DNA from: Anabaena azotica FACHB-119
Lineage (GTDB): Bacteria > Cyanobacteriota > Cyanobacteriia > Cyanobacteriales > Nostocaceae
DNA: 55,302 nt
Direction: 5' to 3'
NCBI RefSeq assembly: GCF_014697625.1
Contig: NZ_JACJSG010000050.1
Span: forward strand, 1-55,302
Position numbers and translations under genes: made by a program
Notes under the pieces: generated by a model
What the model was told of the DNA's origin: nothing
Database searches by the model: none
What the model saw: only the letters and a program-made list of their open reading frames with translations
In this document: positions 34,691-44,400 of the stretch, one piece after another
Position numbering within the stretch: position 1 is the first letter of the stretch
Layout: every line of letters starts with the position of its first letter

Positions 34691-36484
34691 TTATCTAACG
34701 TTATCTGGGACTTTCTTGAGATAAACTTTAGCCCAACAATATCGGTTTGCATCTTTACGGAATAAATATTCTGCCGCCTCATGTCGTTTTTCCTCATCTT
34801 TTGTACTGCGGATGACTCGTTTTATCTCATTATCTATATCTTCAGTTTTAGCCCCACGTTGTCTTGCTTGCTCAAACCAATAATCACCTTTTTCATAATT
34901 ACCACGGTTATAATCAATGGCTCCCATTAAAGTATAGGGTTGATAACTCTCTGGCTGATATTCCATAGCTTTTTTAGCACAATTTTCAGCATCATTTAAT
35001 TTCATCAAATCTCTAAATGCACCACCTCTAGTAACTAAAATGGCTGATTTAAGTTTACTTTCTTTTATTTTTTCTAAATTCAAACTAGTAATTTTTAAAG
35101 ACTGTTCTGGTTGATTTGCTTTACGCCAATAGCTACTGGCTGTGGGAATATGCCATTTATTTCCAGTGCGTTGCCATTCTTTTTCATAAAACTCTGCTTC
35201 TAGTTTATAATGTGCAAGAACTATTTCTCCCGCATAAAATAACATCTCCTCTTCTATTAGTCGAATAACTAATACAGGGTCTAGTCTTTCTCCTTTTTCT
35301 ATTTTTAGCATGATTTCATAAAATGGCTCAATTGGCAGCGAAGGATCTACTAATCTATATTTCTTTTTTAAGGTGACAAAGTGTTTTCTTTGAGCTATAT
35401 TAATTATATCTTCATGCCCATTCTTATTTAACCATGCAATTTCTGCATCATTAAACAATTGCCCTAAATTTATTTTTGATTTGAGCAGGTAAATATATTG
35501 CTGATTGGCAATTTCTATAGTTTTAGTTAGCTGGCGTTTTTTTAAGAAGTTAATATCCTGCTCACCTAGCTGATTTCCTGCTTCAAGTATTTTCAGAACT
35601 TTATATAGATGGCTTTTTGGAGATGAATCAGCATATTTTTCTGCTTTATATTTAACTTTGAGTATGGCAAATTCTTGTGCTTGTTCCAGTTCTTGAAGAA
35701 TATTAATTGTTTCGATAAAGCCTTGCTGTTTTAGCCAGTTCATTTCTTCATCAATTAACTTTAATTCAGCATCGATTTTGAGGAGAATTTTATATAATGT
35801 ATCGGATATAGATTCATCTTGGTATTTGGTGATATGATATTTAATTTTGAGGGCAGTAAATTCAGCTAGTCTTGCTGACTCTTGTTGTTTAAATATTTCT
35901 GATGTCTGCAAAAGTGGGTTATTTAACAACCAATTATACTCAGAATGATTTAACCGTTCATTTACATCTAATTTTTTCAGTATTTTATATAATGTGTCAT
36001 CAGGATGGGAGTTTTGATATTGATGAACTTTGTATTTATGTTTAAGCTGGGTAAATTGTTTGATTTCTTGGGCAATTATATCTGTTTCATGTAAACCATT
36101 TGCTTTCAACCATAGACTTTCTGAATCAGTCAGCAAATTTCCACAATCCAATTTTAGCAGGATGTAATACAAATTACTAGATTGCCAAGGGTGATGAGAG
36201 TTTTTAGCTTTGTATTTAGATTTTAACTGAGAAAATTCTACTCCTATATTGATAAGTTCTTGCTGTTTATGTTGCTGTTGTTCCTGGATGATTTTTAAAG
36301 TATTGTCTAACTTAGACTCTCTCAACCAATTAGATTCTAAATCCGTTAATTTCATACCTAATTCAACTTTTCGTAGTAGGCAATATAGTAGACTATGAGA
36401 TGATGAATCTTGATATTCACTGGCTTGATATTTGGACTTGAGGTCGGCAAAGTGTTGTAAGCGGTTTTGAGATTCTGGCTTCAT
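34691..36484 (-). CDS. Repeat protein with about seven LKxKY...E..WL units and a C-terminal TPR-like region
   Basis: A protein of about 597 residues built of degenerate repeats about 58-70 residues long. The consensus is F-x2-LKxKYK, then LYKILxKL, L-x-x-x-E-x-x-WL and a final T-x-x-I. Examples are LKSKYQASEYQDSS, LKHKYKVHQYQNSH and LKVKYKAEKYADSS. The last 150 residues look like TPR helices (AENCAKKAMEYQPESYQPYT). No signal peptide or enzyme motif is visible, so a scaffold or protein-protein interaction role is likely. The ATG at 36484 (MKPESQ) is chosen. A longer frame begins with TTG at 36544 and adds 20 uncharacteristic residues. The family is unknown to me. Confidence 0.78.
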   Translation of the reverse strand: MKPESQNRLQHFADLKSKYQASEYQDSSSHSLLYCLLRKVELGMKLTDLESNWLRESKLDNTLKIIQEQQQHKQQELINIGVEFSQLKSKYKAKNSHHPWQSSNLYYILLKLDCGNLLTDSESLWLKANGLHETDIIAQEIKQFTQLKHKYKVHQYQNSHPDDTLYKILKKLDVNERLNHSEYNWLLNNPLLQTSEIFKQQESARLAEFTALKIKYHITKYQDESISDTLYKILLKIDAELKLIDEEMNWLKQQGFIETINILQELEQAQEFAILKVKYKAEKYADSSPKSHLYKVLKILEAGNQLGEQDINFLKKRQLTKTIEIANQQYIYLLKSKINLGQLFNDAEIAWLNKNGHEDIINIAQRKHFVTLKKKYRLVDPSLPIEPFYEIMLKIEKGERLDPVLVIRLIEEEMLFYAGEIVLAHYKLEAEFYEKEWQRTGNKWHIPTASSYWRKANQPEQSLKITSLNLEKIKESKLKSAILVTRGGAFRDLMKLNDAENCAKKAMEYQPESYQPYTLMGAIDYNRGNYEKGDYWFEQARQRGAKTEDIDNEIKRVIRSTKDEEKRHEAAEYLFRKDANRYCWAKVYLKKVPDNVR

Positions 36485-36606
36485 ATTAAGTGTAAGTACT
36501 GGCAGACTTATATAAGTGTTCTTTACTACAATTAATCTACCCAAAAAAAGGGTGAGTTAAACACCCACCCCGGAAGAAAACTATTTTTTCTAATTAAATC
36601 CGATTC

Positions 36607-37695
36607 CTACAGCACCTTACATTGACCGTGATGGCGTAGTAAGTGGTCGCAAAGTACCAAAGCTACCATTGCTTCTACCATTGGAACTGCACGAGGCAAA
36701 ACACAGGGATCATGTCTACCTTTGGCGGCGAGTAAGGTTTCTTCACCTTCACGGTTGACGGTTTTTTGTTCTTTTCTAATTGTGGCTGTTGGTTTAAAAG
36801 CTACTCGCAAAATGATATTTTCGCCGTTGGAAATACCACCTTGAATTCCCCCAGAACGGTTGGTGACTGTGCGAATTTCTCCGTTTTCATCAATATAATA
36901 CTCGTCGTTATGCTCAAATCCTGTTAACAAAGTCCCAGCAAAACCTGAACCAATTTCAAAGCCTTTGCTTGCAGGGAGAGACATGACAGCTTTGGCAATA
37001 TCTGCTTCTAATTTATCGAATACTGGCTCACCTAAACCTTTAGGTACGTTCCGCGCTACGCATTCTACCACACCGCCAATAGAATCACCTTGTCTGCCAG
37101 TTTGTTCAATTAAATCAATCATGCGTTCTGCCAATTCCCCATCGGGACAGCGCACGATGTTGCTTTCCACTTGTTCTAGGGTGACGGTATTGGGATCAAC
37201 AACACCTTCTAAATCTTTGATGCGTTTGACGTAACCAATAACTTCTACATTAGCAACTTGACGGAGAATTTTTTTAGCGATCGCACCTGCGGCTACTCTG
37301 CCAATTGTCTCACGCGCCGAGGATCTGCCCCCACCCTGCCAATTACGAATCCCGTATTTAGCATCATACGTGGCATCAGCATGAGAAGGACGATACTTTT
37401 GCGCCATCTCATCGTAATCTTGCGGACGAGTATCTTTATTCCGCACCAAAATCGAGATTGGTGTCCCCAGAGTTTTACCTTCAAATACCCCAGACAAAAT
37501 CTCGCAGGTGTCAGCTTCTTTACGAGGCGTTGTTATCTTACTCTGTCCTGGCTTTCTTCTGTCTAACTCCAGTTGAATCTCCTCAGCAGAAATTTCCAGC
37601 CGTGGGGGACAACCATCAATCACAACCCCCACACCTCCACCGTGTGATTCACCAAAAGTAGTGATGCGAAACAGATGTCCAAAAGTGTTACCCAT
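36607..37695 (-). CDS. aroC: Chorismate synthase
   Basis: A 362-residue enzyme of the expected length, converting 5-enolpyruvylshikimate-3-phosphate to chorismate with reduced FMN in the aromatic amino acid pathway. The signatures are clear: GNTFGHLFRITTFGESHGGG at residues 2-21, RPSHADATYDAKYG and the GGGRSSARETIGRVAAGAIA motif, GGIQGGISNGENI and RHDPCVLPRAVPM near the C-terminus. It stands alone. The ATG at 37695 is the standard start. Confidence 0.98.
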   Translation of the reverse strand: MGNTFGHLFRITTFGESHGGGVGVVIDGCPPRLEISAEEIQLELDRRKPGQSKITTPRKEADTCEILSGVFEGKTLGTPISILVRNKDTRPQDYDEMAQKYRPSHADATYDAKYGIRNWQGGGRSSARETIGRVAAGAIAKKILRQVANVEVIGYVKRIKDLEGVVDPNTVTLEQVESNIVRCPDGELAERMIDLIEQTGRQGDSIGGVVECVARNVPKGLGEPVFDKLEADIAKAVMSLPASKGFEIGSGFAGTLLTGFEHNDEYYIDENGEIRTVTNRSGGIQGGISNGENIILRVAFKPTATIRKEQKTVNREGEETLLAAKGRHDPCVLPRAVPMVEAMVALVLCDHLLRHHGQCKVL

Positions 37696-37800
37696 GATGT
37701 TGAGGAAAAAGGAAGCAGCTTATGTATTGTACCTAGAGTTTCTGTAAAAATTAATTTTTATTTGTGTATTTTCTTTCGTAATTTTGAGGAAAAAATTTAT

Positions 37801-37916
37801 TGACAACTGGGGACAGTGGACAGTGGACAGTGGACAGTGGACAGTTATCAGTGGACAGTGAACAGTGAAAATAACCTGATAACTGATAACTGATAACTGT
37901 CAACTGTCACCTGTCA
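37801..37916. repeat. STRR array (GGACAGT and GATAACT units)
   Basis: GTGGACA heptamers run from about 37812 to 37860 and GATAACT units from about 37876 to 37900, just upstream of chorismate synthase and downstream of the phosphorylase on the same strand. The array touches the phosphorylase stop codon. Confidence 0.85.
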
Positions 37917-40127
37917 AAGCAGCACCTTAGCCAAAATTGGCTGGACAATAGTTGCTATTTCCGGCACATATACCTGGGAAACGTAATCTGCAATCATCCT
38001 GTCCGTATTAAATAACGGCGCATTCGTCTTAATCGATGCCTTCATCATTTGCACCCAACGGTGAGGAATACCTTGTGCATCTTGGTCGTAGTATAGAGGT
38101 ACAATTTCCTCTTCTAACAACTGATACAGCGATCGCGAATCAATCCGGTCTTGTAATTCCTGGTCGCTAGTATTGGCATCTTCCCCAATAGCCCAACCAT
38201 TGATCCCTTTACCTTCTGGCGTGGCTTGATAACCTTCGCACCACCAACCGTCAAGCACACTGCAATTTATCCCACCATTAAAGCAGACTTTCTGCCCACT
38301 TGTACCAGATGCTTCCAGGGGACGACGGGGATTATTTAACCACACATCCACCCCTTGCACTAGTTTCTGTCCGGTGTGAATGTCGTAGTCTTCAATAAAG
38401 GCGACGCGGTTGATAATACCGGAATTATGACACCATTCCATCAAGCGTTGAATAATCCGCTTACCTTCCTCATCTGCTGGGTGCGCTTTCCCGGCAAATA
38501 CTATCTGCACTGGACGTTCCGCGTTGCTAAAAATCCGCAGCGCCCGTTGTGCATCACGTAAGATTAGATCCCCGCGTTTGTAGGGGCTGAAGCGTCTCGC
38601 AAAGCCAATTGTCAGGATTTTGGGGTCAAGTAAACTATCAGCCGCTTGAATCAATCTGGAGTCTTCACCCCGTTGTTCCCTGGCCTTCCTGACTTTATAA
38701 CGAGTATAGGCAACTAGTCTTTCCTTGAGAATTAGGTGTCTTGACCATAGTTCCTCATCGGGAATTTCCTCTACCTTCGCCCACATTTGCGGGTCAACCG
38801 CGCGGGTTCGCCAGTCTGCACCCAAGTATTGGTCGTACAAGTCGGCTAATAGTGGGGCTGTCCAAGTGGGGGCGTGTACGCCATTGGTAATATAGCCGAT
38901 GGGGACTTTATCTTCCGTCCTTTGGGGATAAAGAACAGTCCACATCTTGCGGGATACCTGACCGTGCAATTCACTCACACCGTTACAAGCGCGAGACATC
39001 CGCAGGGCTAATACTGTCATCCCAAAGGGTTCCCAAGGATCACCCAGTCGTCTTGCACCTAATGCTAAAAATTGTTCGCGGGAGAGGCGCAGTTGCGGCC
39101 AGTAGTGGGCGAAGAAGGAGTCTATTAAGTCGGGGGAGAAGACATCATGTCCGGCGGGAACGGGTGTATGGGTGGTGAATACGCAACTATTCCGCACGGT
39201 GGCTTCGATGTCGTAGAAGGATTTACCTGTGCGTTCGATTTCTAAACGGGCAACTTCTAGGGTACTAAAGGCGGCGTGACCTTCGTTGAGGTGATAGACG
39301 GAAGGTTTGATTCCCAAGGCTTGCAAGGCGCGGACACCGCCAATTCCTAAGACTACTTCTTGGGCGATGCGGGTTTCTATGTTACCGCCATACAAGTGTC
39401 CGGTTAGCCAACGGTCGATGGGATCATTGTCTTGGCGATCGCTATCTAGTAAATATAAACTGACTCGCCCTACTTGCACCCGCCATATCTGCACTTTGAC
39501 TTGGCGCTGGCGAATCTCCAACTGAATTGTTAGCGGTTCCCCTTGCTCATTTTTAATTAGTTCAATGGGCATCCGGTGGAAGGGATTATCAATATAGTAA
39601 TCTTCTTGCCAACCGTGACGGCTTAAGCGCTGACGAAAATAACCTTGGCGGTACAGCAAGCCAACACCAACCATCGGGACACCCAAATCTGATGACGATT
39701 TTAGGTGATCCCCGGCTAAAATCCCCAAGCCACCAGAGTAAATTGGCAGAGATTCATGAATGCCAAATTCTGCACAAAAATAAGCTATGGGGTTTTCATG
39801 GGTTACTTGTGGTGCAACTCGGCTCACCCATGTATCTTTTTGGTTGATGTATTGGTCAAATTCCTCGGCTAAAGCGGAGATTTGCTTGAGATAAAAGGGG
39901 TCTTCTGCTAATTGGGTGAGGCGTTCGTAACTGACCGACTCCAAAATCGCTACTGGGTTATGTCCGCAGCGTTCCCATTCTTGGGGATCAATGGCTTGAA
40001 ATAATGCTAGGCGATCGCCGCTCCAACTCCACCAATAGTTATAAGCTAAATCTGCTAGGCGCTTGAGGGAAAAAGGTAATTTTGCACTTAAATGTAACGC
40101 TGCTGTATTTGCACTCTTATGATACAT
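37914..40127 (-). CDS. glgP: Alpha-glucan (glycogen) phosphorylase, GT35
   Basis: A protein of about 737 residues that releases glucose-1-phosphate from glycogen, a pyridoxal-phosphate enzyme. The N-terminus (FSLKRLADLAYNYWWSWSG) is typical of the short, DUF3417-containing phosphorylases. YFCAEFGIHESLPIYSGGLG and HLNEGHAAF mark the catalytic core, and RRPLEASGTSGQK (near residue 570) the C-terminal glucan site. The start at 40127 is chosen because GGAGA lies 7 bases upstream (AGCGGAGAATTTTATG) and it gives the family-like beginning MYHKSANTAA. A longer frame extends to 40211. Confidence 0.95.
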   Translation of the reverse strand: MYHKSANTAALHLSAKLPFSLKRLADLAYNYWWSWSGDRLALFQAIDPQEWERCGHNPVAILESVSYERLTQLAEDPFYLKQISALAEEFDQYINQKDTWVSRVAPQVTHENPIAYFCAEFGIHESLPIYSGGLGILAGDHLKSSSDLGVPMVGVGLLYRQGYFRQRLSRHGWQEDYYIDNPFHRMPIELIKNEQGEPLTIQLEIRQRQVKVQIWRVQVGRVSLYLLDSDRQDNDPIDRWLTGHLYGGNIETRIAQEVVLGIGGVRALQALGIKPSVYHLNEGHAAFSTLEVARLEIERTGKSFYDIEATVRNSCVFTTHTPVPAGHDVFSPDLIDSFFAHYWPQLRLSREQFLALGARRLGDPWEPFGMTVLALRMSRACNGVSELHGQVSRKMWTVLYPQRTEDKVPIGYITNGVHAPTWTAPLLADLYDQYLGADWRTRAVDPQMWAKVEEIPDEELWSRHLILKERLVAYTRYKVRKAREQRGEDSRLIQAADSLLDPKILTIGFARRFSPYKRGDLILRDAQRALRIFSNAERPVQIVFAGKAHPADEEGKRIIQRLMEWCHNSGIINRVAFIEDYDIHTGQKLVQGVDVWLNNPRRPLEASGTSGQKVCFNGGINCSVLDGWWCEGYQATPEGKGINGWAIGEDANTSDQELQDRIDSRSLYQLLEEEIVPLYYDQDAQGIPHRWVQMMKASIKTNAPLFNTDRMIADYVSQVYVPEIATIVQPILAKVLL

Positions 40128-40130
40128 AAA

Positions 40131-40140
40131 ATTCTCCGCT
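40131..40140 (-). promoter_or_regulatory. Ribosome binding site deciding the glgP start
   Basis: Minus-strand GGAGA about 7 bases before the ATG at 40127. This favours the internal start over the longer open frame. Confidence 0.6.
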
Positions 40141-40211
40141 TGGGAAATTAAGGATTTGCGGCTGGGGAATAGGAAGAATATTGACCTGCTGTATAGACGA
40201 CAACACAGCAT

Positions 40212-40656
40212 TAGTAAACGTCTCTTTCATTCATCATTTCCCCCCAGATCATGCTCTTCAGGTTGATTTGTGTTGAGTCTCCAGTAATTAACTACCACCT
40301 GAATTTGAGGGGTTTTCTTGACATCAAAACTTACCCAATATCAATGATGTTTATTTCTATGTCTTGTAGAGATTACCATTATTCCTGAGTATTTTTGATG
40401 TTTTTTTATATCAATCTAATTGATTCAATTTGAATTTATTTATCTTTTGCAAATAAACATTAACTAATATAACGATATAATACTAATATCCAAGACATCA
40501 TTAGCAAAATCACACTGACAGACAAGGAAACTGCCTGCACTCAAGACAACTCTGCTGGCTACTGAAGATTGATAGACTTGATTAAAAGTAATGTGGAATC
40601 TGTCTTGCGTAAATTGAATAAACCTGTATGAATTACCAAGGACGACTCTAGACTCT
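40212..40656. other. Divergent intergenic region, no gene seen
   Basis: About 440 bp of AT-rich DNA separate the glgP frame from the small secreted protein gene. Long AT runs near 40390-40480 may be promoter DNA, but no box is assigned. A minus-strand 88-codon frame that overlaps the next gene (40464-40730) is rejected. Confidence 0.45.
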
Positions 40657-40995
40657 ATGATTAAGCGTCTTACTTCTGTTGTGATCCTCGGTGCGATCGC
40701 ATCTGTTTCCGTCTTGGCTATTACGCCCAAGGCTCATGCTGAACCTCCTATTGCACCCCCACCTATCCCACCATCAGGAATTTCCGGGTATGATTTAGAC
40801 CGCCCACTACCTCCTCCTCTCCTTGACCGTCGCTACCGGGATAATGACCGTCGCTATCGAAGTAACCGCCGCTATCGGAGTTACCGCCGCTACCGGGATG
40901 ATGACCGTCGCTACCGAGATGATGACCGTCGCTACCGAGATGATGACCGTCGCTACCGAGATGATGACTATCGTTATAATGGCGATCGCTACTAG
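40657..40995 (+). CDS. Small secreted protein with RRYRDDD tandem repeats
   Basis: A 112-residue protein. A signal peptide (MIKRLTSVVILGAIASV, cleavage after AHA at about residue 28) precedes a Pro-rich linker (IAPPPIPPSG) and a C-terminal region of about ten RRYR-type repeats, the last four being RRYRDDD. The DNA repeats as 21-bp units, GACCGTCGCTACCGAGATGAT (20 bases plus one), at about 40900-40976, so copy number may vary between strains. The mature protein is strongly basic with alternating acids and probably periplasmic or wall-associated. Function unknown. Confidence 0.7.
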   Translation: MIKRLTSVVILGAIASVSVLAITPKAHAEPPIAPPPIPPSGISGYDLDRPLPPPLLDRRYRDNDRRYRSNRRYRSYRRYRDDDRRYRDDDRRYRDDDRRYRDDDYRYNGDRY

Positions 40996-41045
40996 TCCCT
41001 CAGCCTGAATTTTACTTCACACTAGGATCTAGCGATCGGCGTAAC

Positions 41046-41078
41046 AAAAAGCCCCCAGTGTTCACGGAGGGCTTTTTT
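41046..41078 (+). terminator. Rho-independent terminator after the RRYRDDD gene
   Basis: AAAAAGCCCCC, a short loop (AGTGTTCAC), then GGAGGGCTTTTTT. This gives a GC stem followed by a T-run about 50 bp after the stop. The A-run on the left makes it bidirectional in principle. Confidence 0.85.
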
Positions 41079-41080
41079 AC

Positions 41081-41455
41081 TTGTTAATTACGAATTGAAC
41101 TCTTTTTGATCGATATAAAATTTATCGCAAATCTTCCTAAAGATAGATGAAAAATTATCGCTATTCATAAGTTAGAAATTAAAATTTTACACAAACCAGA
41201 AATTAACAAAAAATATTAAGCTATCGGTTTTTTTATACAAAATTAACAAATAATTATGATAGGTATTGTCATCATCCAAGAGTAATTGATAAGGTAAGCT
41301 TTTAATTCTCACAGAGAGTTATTAGCAAATTTTTAGCTGATTAAAATATTAATTCAGCAAATTCGCACAGCGAAATATCTGGAAAATAATTACTTGATCA
41401 ATTGCCTGGGAAATTTTTTGATCCGATTTCTCAATTAAAGGTTTTAAAGCTAATT
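41081..41455. other. AT-rich upstream region of the RTX protein gene
   Basis: About 375 bp of AT-rich DNA with no gene. It presumably carries the promoter of the large RTX gene. A TTG-initiated extension of that gene to 41402 is not favoured. Confidence 0.45.
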
Positions 41456-44400
41456 ATGTCTAAAATTCCCTACTTACTTGCAGATATTAATCCGGGGACT
41501 GGTAATGCTTCTCTCTCACAACCAGTAAACGTCAATGGCACACTTTACTTTGTCGCTAATGATGGTGTAGGCTATCAGATTTGGAAAATTGATCGCACAA
41601 CAGATCAACCAGTACGGGTTACGGATAAATATAGAGAGTATAATGCCTTCTATGAACTAACCAACGTCGATGGCACGCTTTACTTTAGATATGGCGATGG
41701 CGTATCTGGTGATGAAGTTTGGAAAATAGACAACGCTACCGGCAAAGCAGTGCAGGTTGCAGATATCAATCCCGGTTCTGGAAGTTCCTTTCCGCAAAAC
41801 TTCACCAACGTCAATGGCAAACTTTACTTCATAGCTAACGATGGAAATGGCTATGAGTTATGGAAGATTGACGATTCTAATGGTAACGCTGTCAAGGTAA
41901 CAAATTTTAATCCGGGTGCTGAGTATTCCTATCCCCAGTCTTTAACTTCCGCCAACGGCACAGTTTACTTTATCTCCACATATAACAACACATATAGTAA
42001 ATTGTGGAAAGTTGACACCTCTACTGGCAACCCTGTACTAATTGAGGAGATATTATATGCTAATAACCTCACCAACGTTAATGATGTCCTTTACTTTATT
42101 GCTAGTAAAGATACAGATAGCAATGGCTTATGGAAAATCGACAACGCTACAGGTAAGGCAGTAGAGATAACTGATACTACTAGGCTGGGGTCTAGGAATG
42201 GTGGTCTTAATAATTTAAGAAACCTGAATGGCACGCTTTTCTTTACAATAACTGATGCCAATAGTACTAGCTGGTGGAAGCTTGACAACAATACCGACGA
42301 AGTTATACCCATAACAGGAATTAACTTAGGGTCTGGGTATTCTCAGGCTGACATCCTCGCTAATGTTGATGGCACAATTTACTTTTCAGTGTACAACAAC
42401 AATAGTAATAACCGAGAGTTATGGAGAATTGACGGGACTACTGGTAGTAGCGCTAGAGTTACAGGTATCTATCCGGGGTCTACATATCTTAATTTTAATC
42501 AAGTAAAAAACATCGATGGCATCGTTTATTTTACCGCGTCTGATAACAACGGCTACGAATTGTGGAGAATTGACAATAGTACAGGTAAAGCCATCAGAAT
42601 CACAGATATTAATCTAGGTTCTGGTAGTTCCTTTCCTAATATTTTAGGCAACATAGACGGCAAGCTTTATGTTTCTGCAACTGATAGCACCCACGGTACA
42701 GAAATTTGGGCTGTTCCTATAGCTGATATTCTCTCTCATCGGACTCCCTATGCAGCAAACGACAGCTTTAACATTAATCAGAATACATCAATTATTATCA
42801 ACTCAAACACACTTTTAAGAAATGATGCAGACTTAGACGGGGATGAGTTATCAATTACTGCTATTACTCAACCTAAACAAGGCAAATTAATTCAGAAGAA
42901 TGATGGCAGTTACACATACATTCCTAATGAAGATTACTATGGTGTAGACCAATTTACATATACCATTAAAGATGAGCAGGGAAACACCAGTACAGCCATT
43001 GTCAACCTCACAGTGGATCAATTTCCTGTAGCGTCGTCAAAACAGCCTTACTCAATCACCACAATCAACCCAATTTTAAAATATGCCTCCAGTACATTTT
43101 TAGGAAATGTTGATGGTGAACTTTACTTTATTGCTAATACAGATAGCGGTAAAGCTTTACTTTTAAAAATTGATAACCATACAAATCAATTAGTTAAAGT
43201 AGCAGACTTTCCCCCAGATTTTGGATATTTATACTTAGAAGGCTTCTATTTTATCAAATTTAATAATAAACTTTACCTAACAAGTTACACTGCCTACGAT
43301 TATGGTGTAGCGCCTAAGTTATTACAAATTGACAGTAATAGCGGCAAGGTGGAGGCAGTCAAAGATATTAATTCCTCTTCTGAGCTTGTCAATATTTCTG
43401 ACCTAACTAATATTAATGGCACGCTTTATTTTATTGCATCGGATGACAAATCTAACAGCTATGAGACAAAACTATGGAAGATTGATAATGATACAGGCTA
43501 TGCGGTGCAAGTCACAGATTTACTCAATATTTCTCAGATAATTAATGAGAATGGCACAACTTATTTTATCAGAAATAAAGAAAACGGTGGGTTTGAGTTT
43601 TGGCGACTAGATATTGCTACTGATAACGCAGTAAAGATTACAGAGAGCAGTTTTGGTTCTGTTGTTTCCTCAAGTCTGCTCAATGTAAATGGCACAATTT
43701 ATTTTACAGCATTTAATAGCAACAATGGTTTTGAGTTGTGGCAACTAAATATTACTACTGGCAATGCAGTATTGGTTAAAGATATCAACACAGGTTCTCC
43801 GCTTTTCAATACCCGCGACTTTACTAATATTGACGGTACAATCTACTTTGTTGCTAATGACGGCATTAATGGGTATGAATTGCGGAAAATCGATGCTAGT
43901 GGCAATGCAGTCTTAGTCAAAGACATCAATCCCGGTACTGGATATTCTAATCCCGGCAACTTGACTAACGTTGATGGCACACTTTACTTTACTGCTGATA
44001 ATGGCATTAATGGGTATGAATTGTGGAAAATTGATGCTAGTGGCAATGCAGTATTAGTCAAAGATATCAATCCGGGTTTTCAATCTGCCAATCCCCGCAA
44101 CTTGATTAATGCTGATGGCAAACTTTACTTTACTGCTGATGATGGTAGCAATGGCAATCAAATTTGGCAACTGGACAATCAAACTGGCAAAGTTTCAAGG
44201 CTGACAAATATCAATTCAGCAATGGAATATTCTTATCTAGATTCTCTCATCTACGTCAATGGTACTCTTTACTTTAGATATAACAATGGTACAGAGTTGG
44301 CAGCTTTGCCTGTGAATGATTTGTCTAATGACAATCCATTATTAGGAGATGATACAATCATCACAGCAACCAACACACCCATTACTATCAGTATTGCCAG

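Noticed and set aside
40823..41008. 61-codon plus-strand open frame
   Set aside because: Shadow frame of the RRYRDDD repeat gene. Its regularity comes from the 21-bp DNA repeat.
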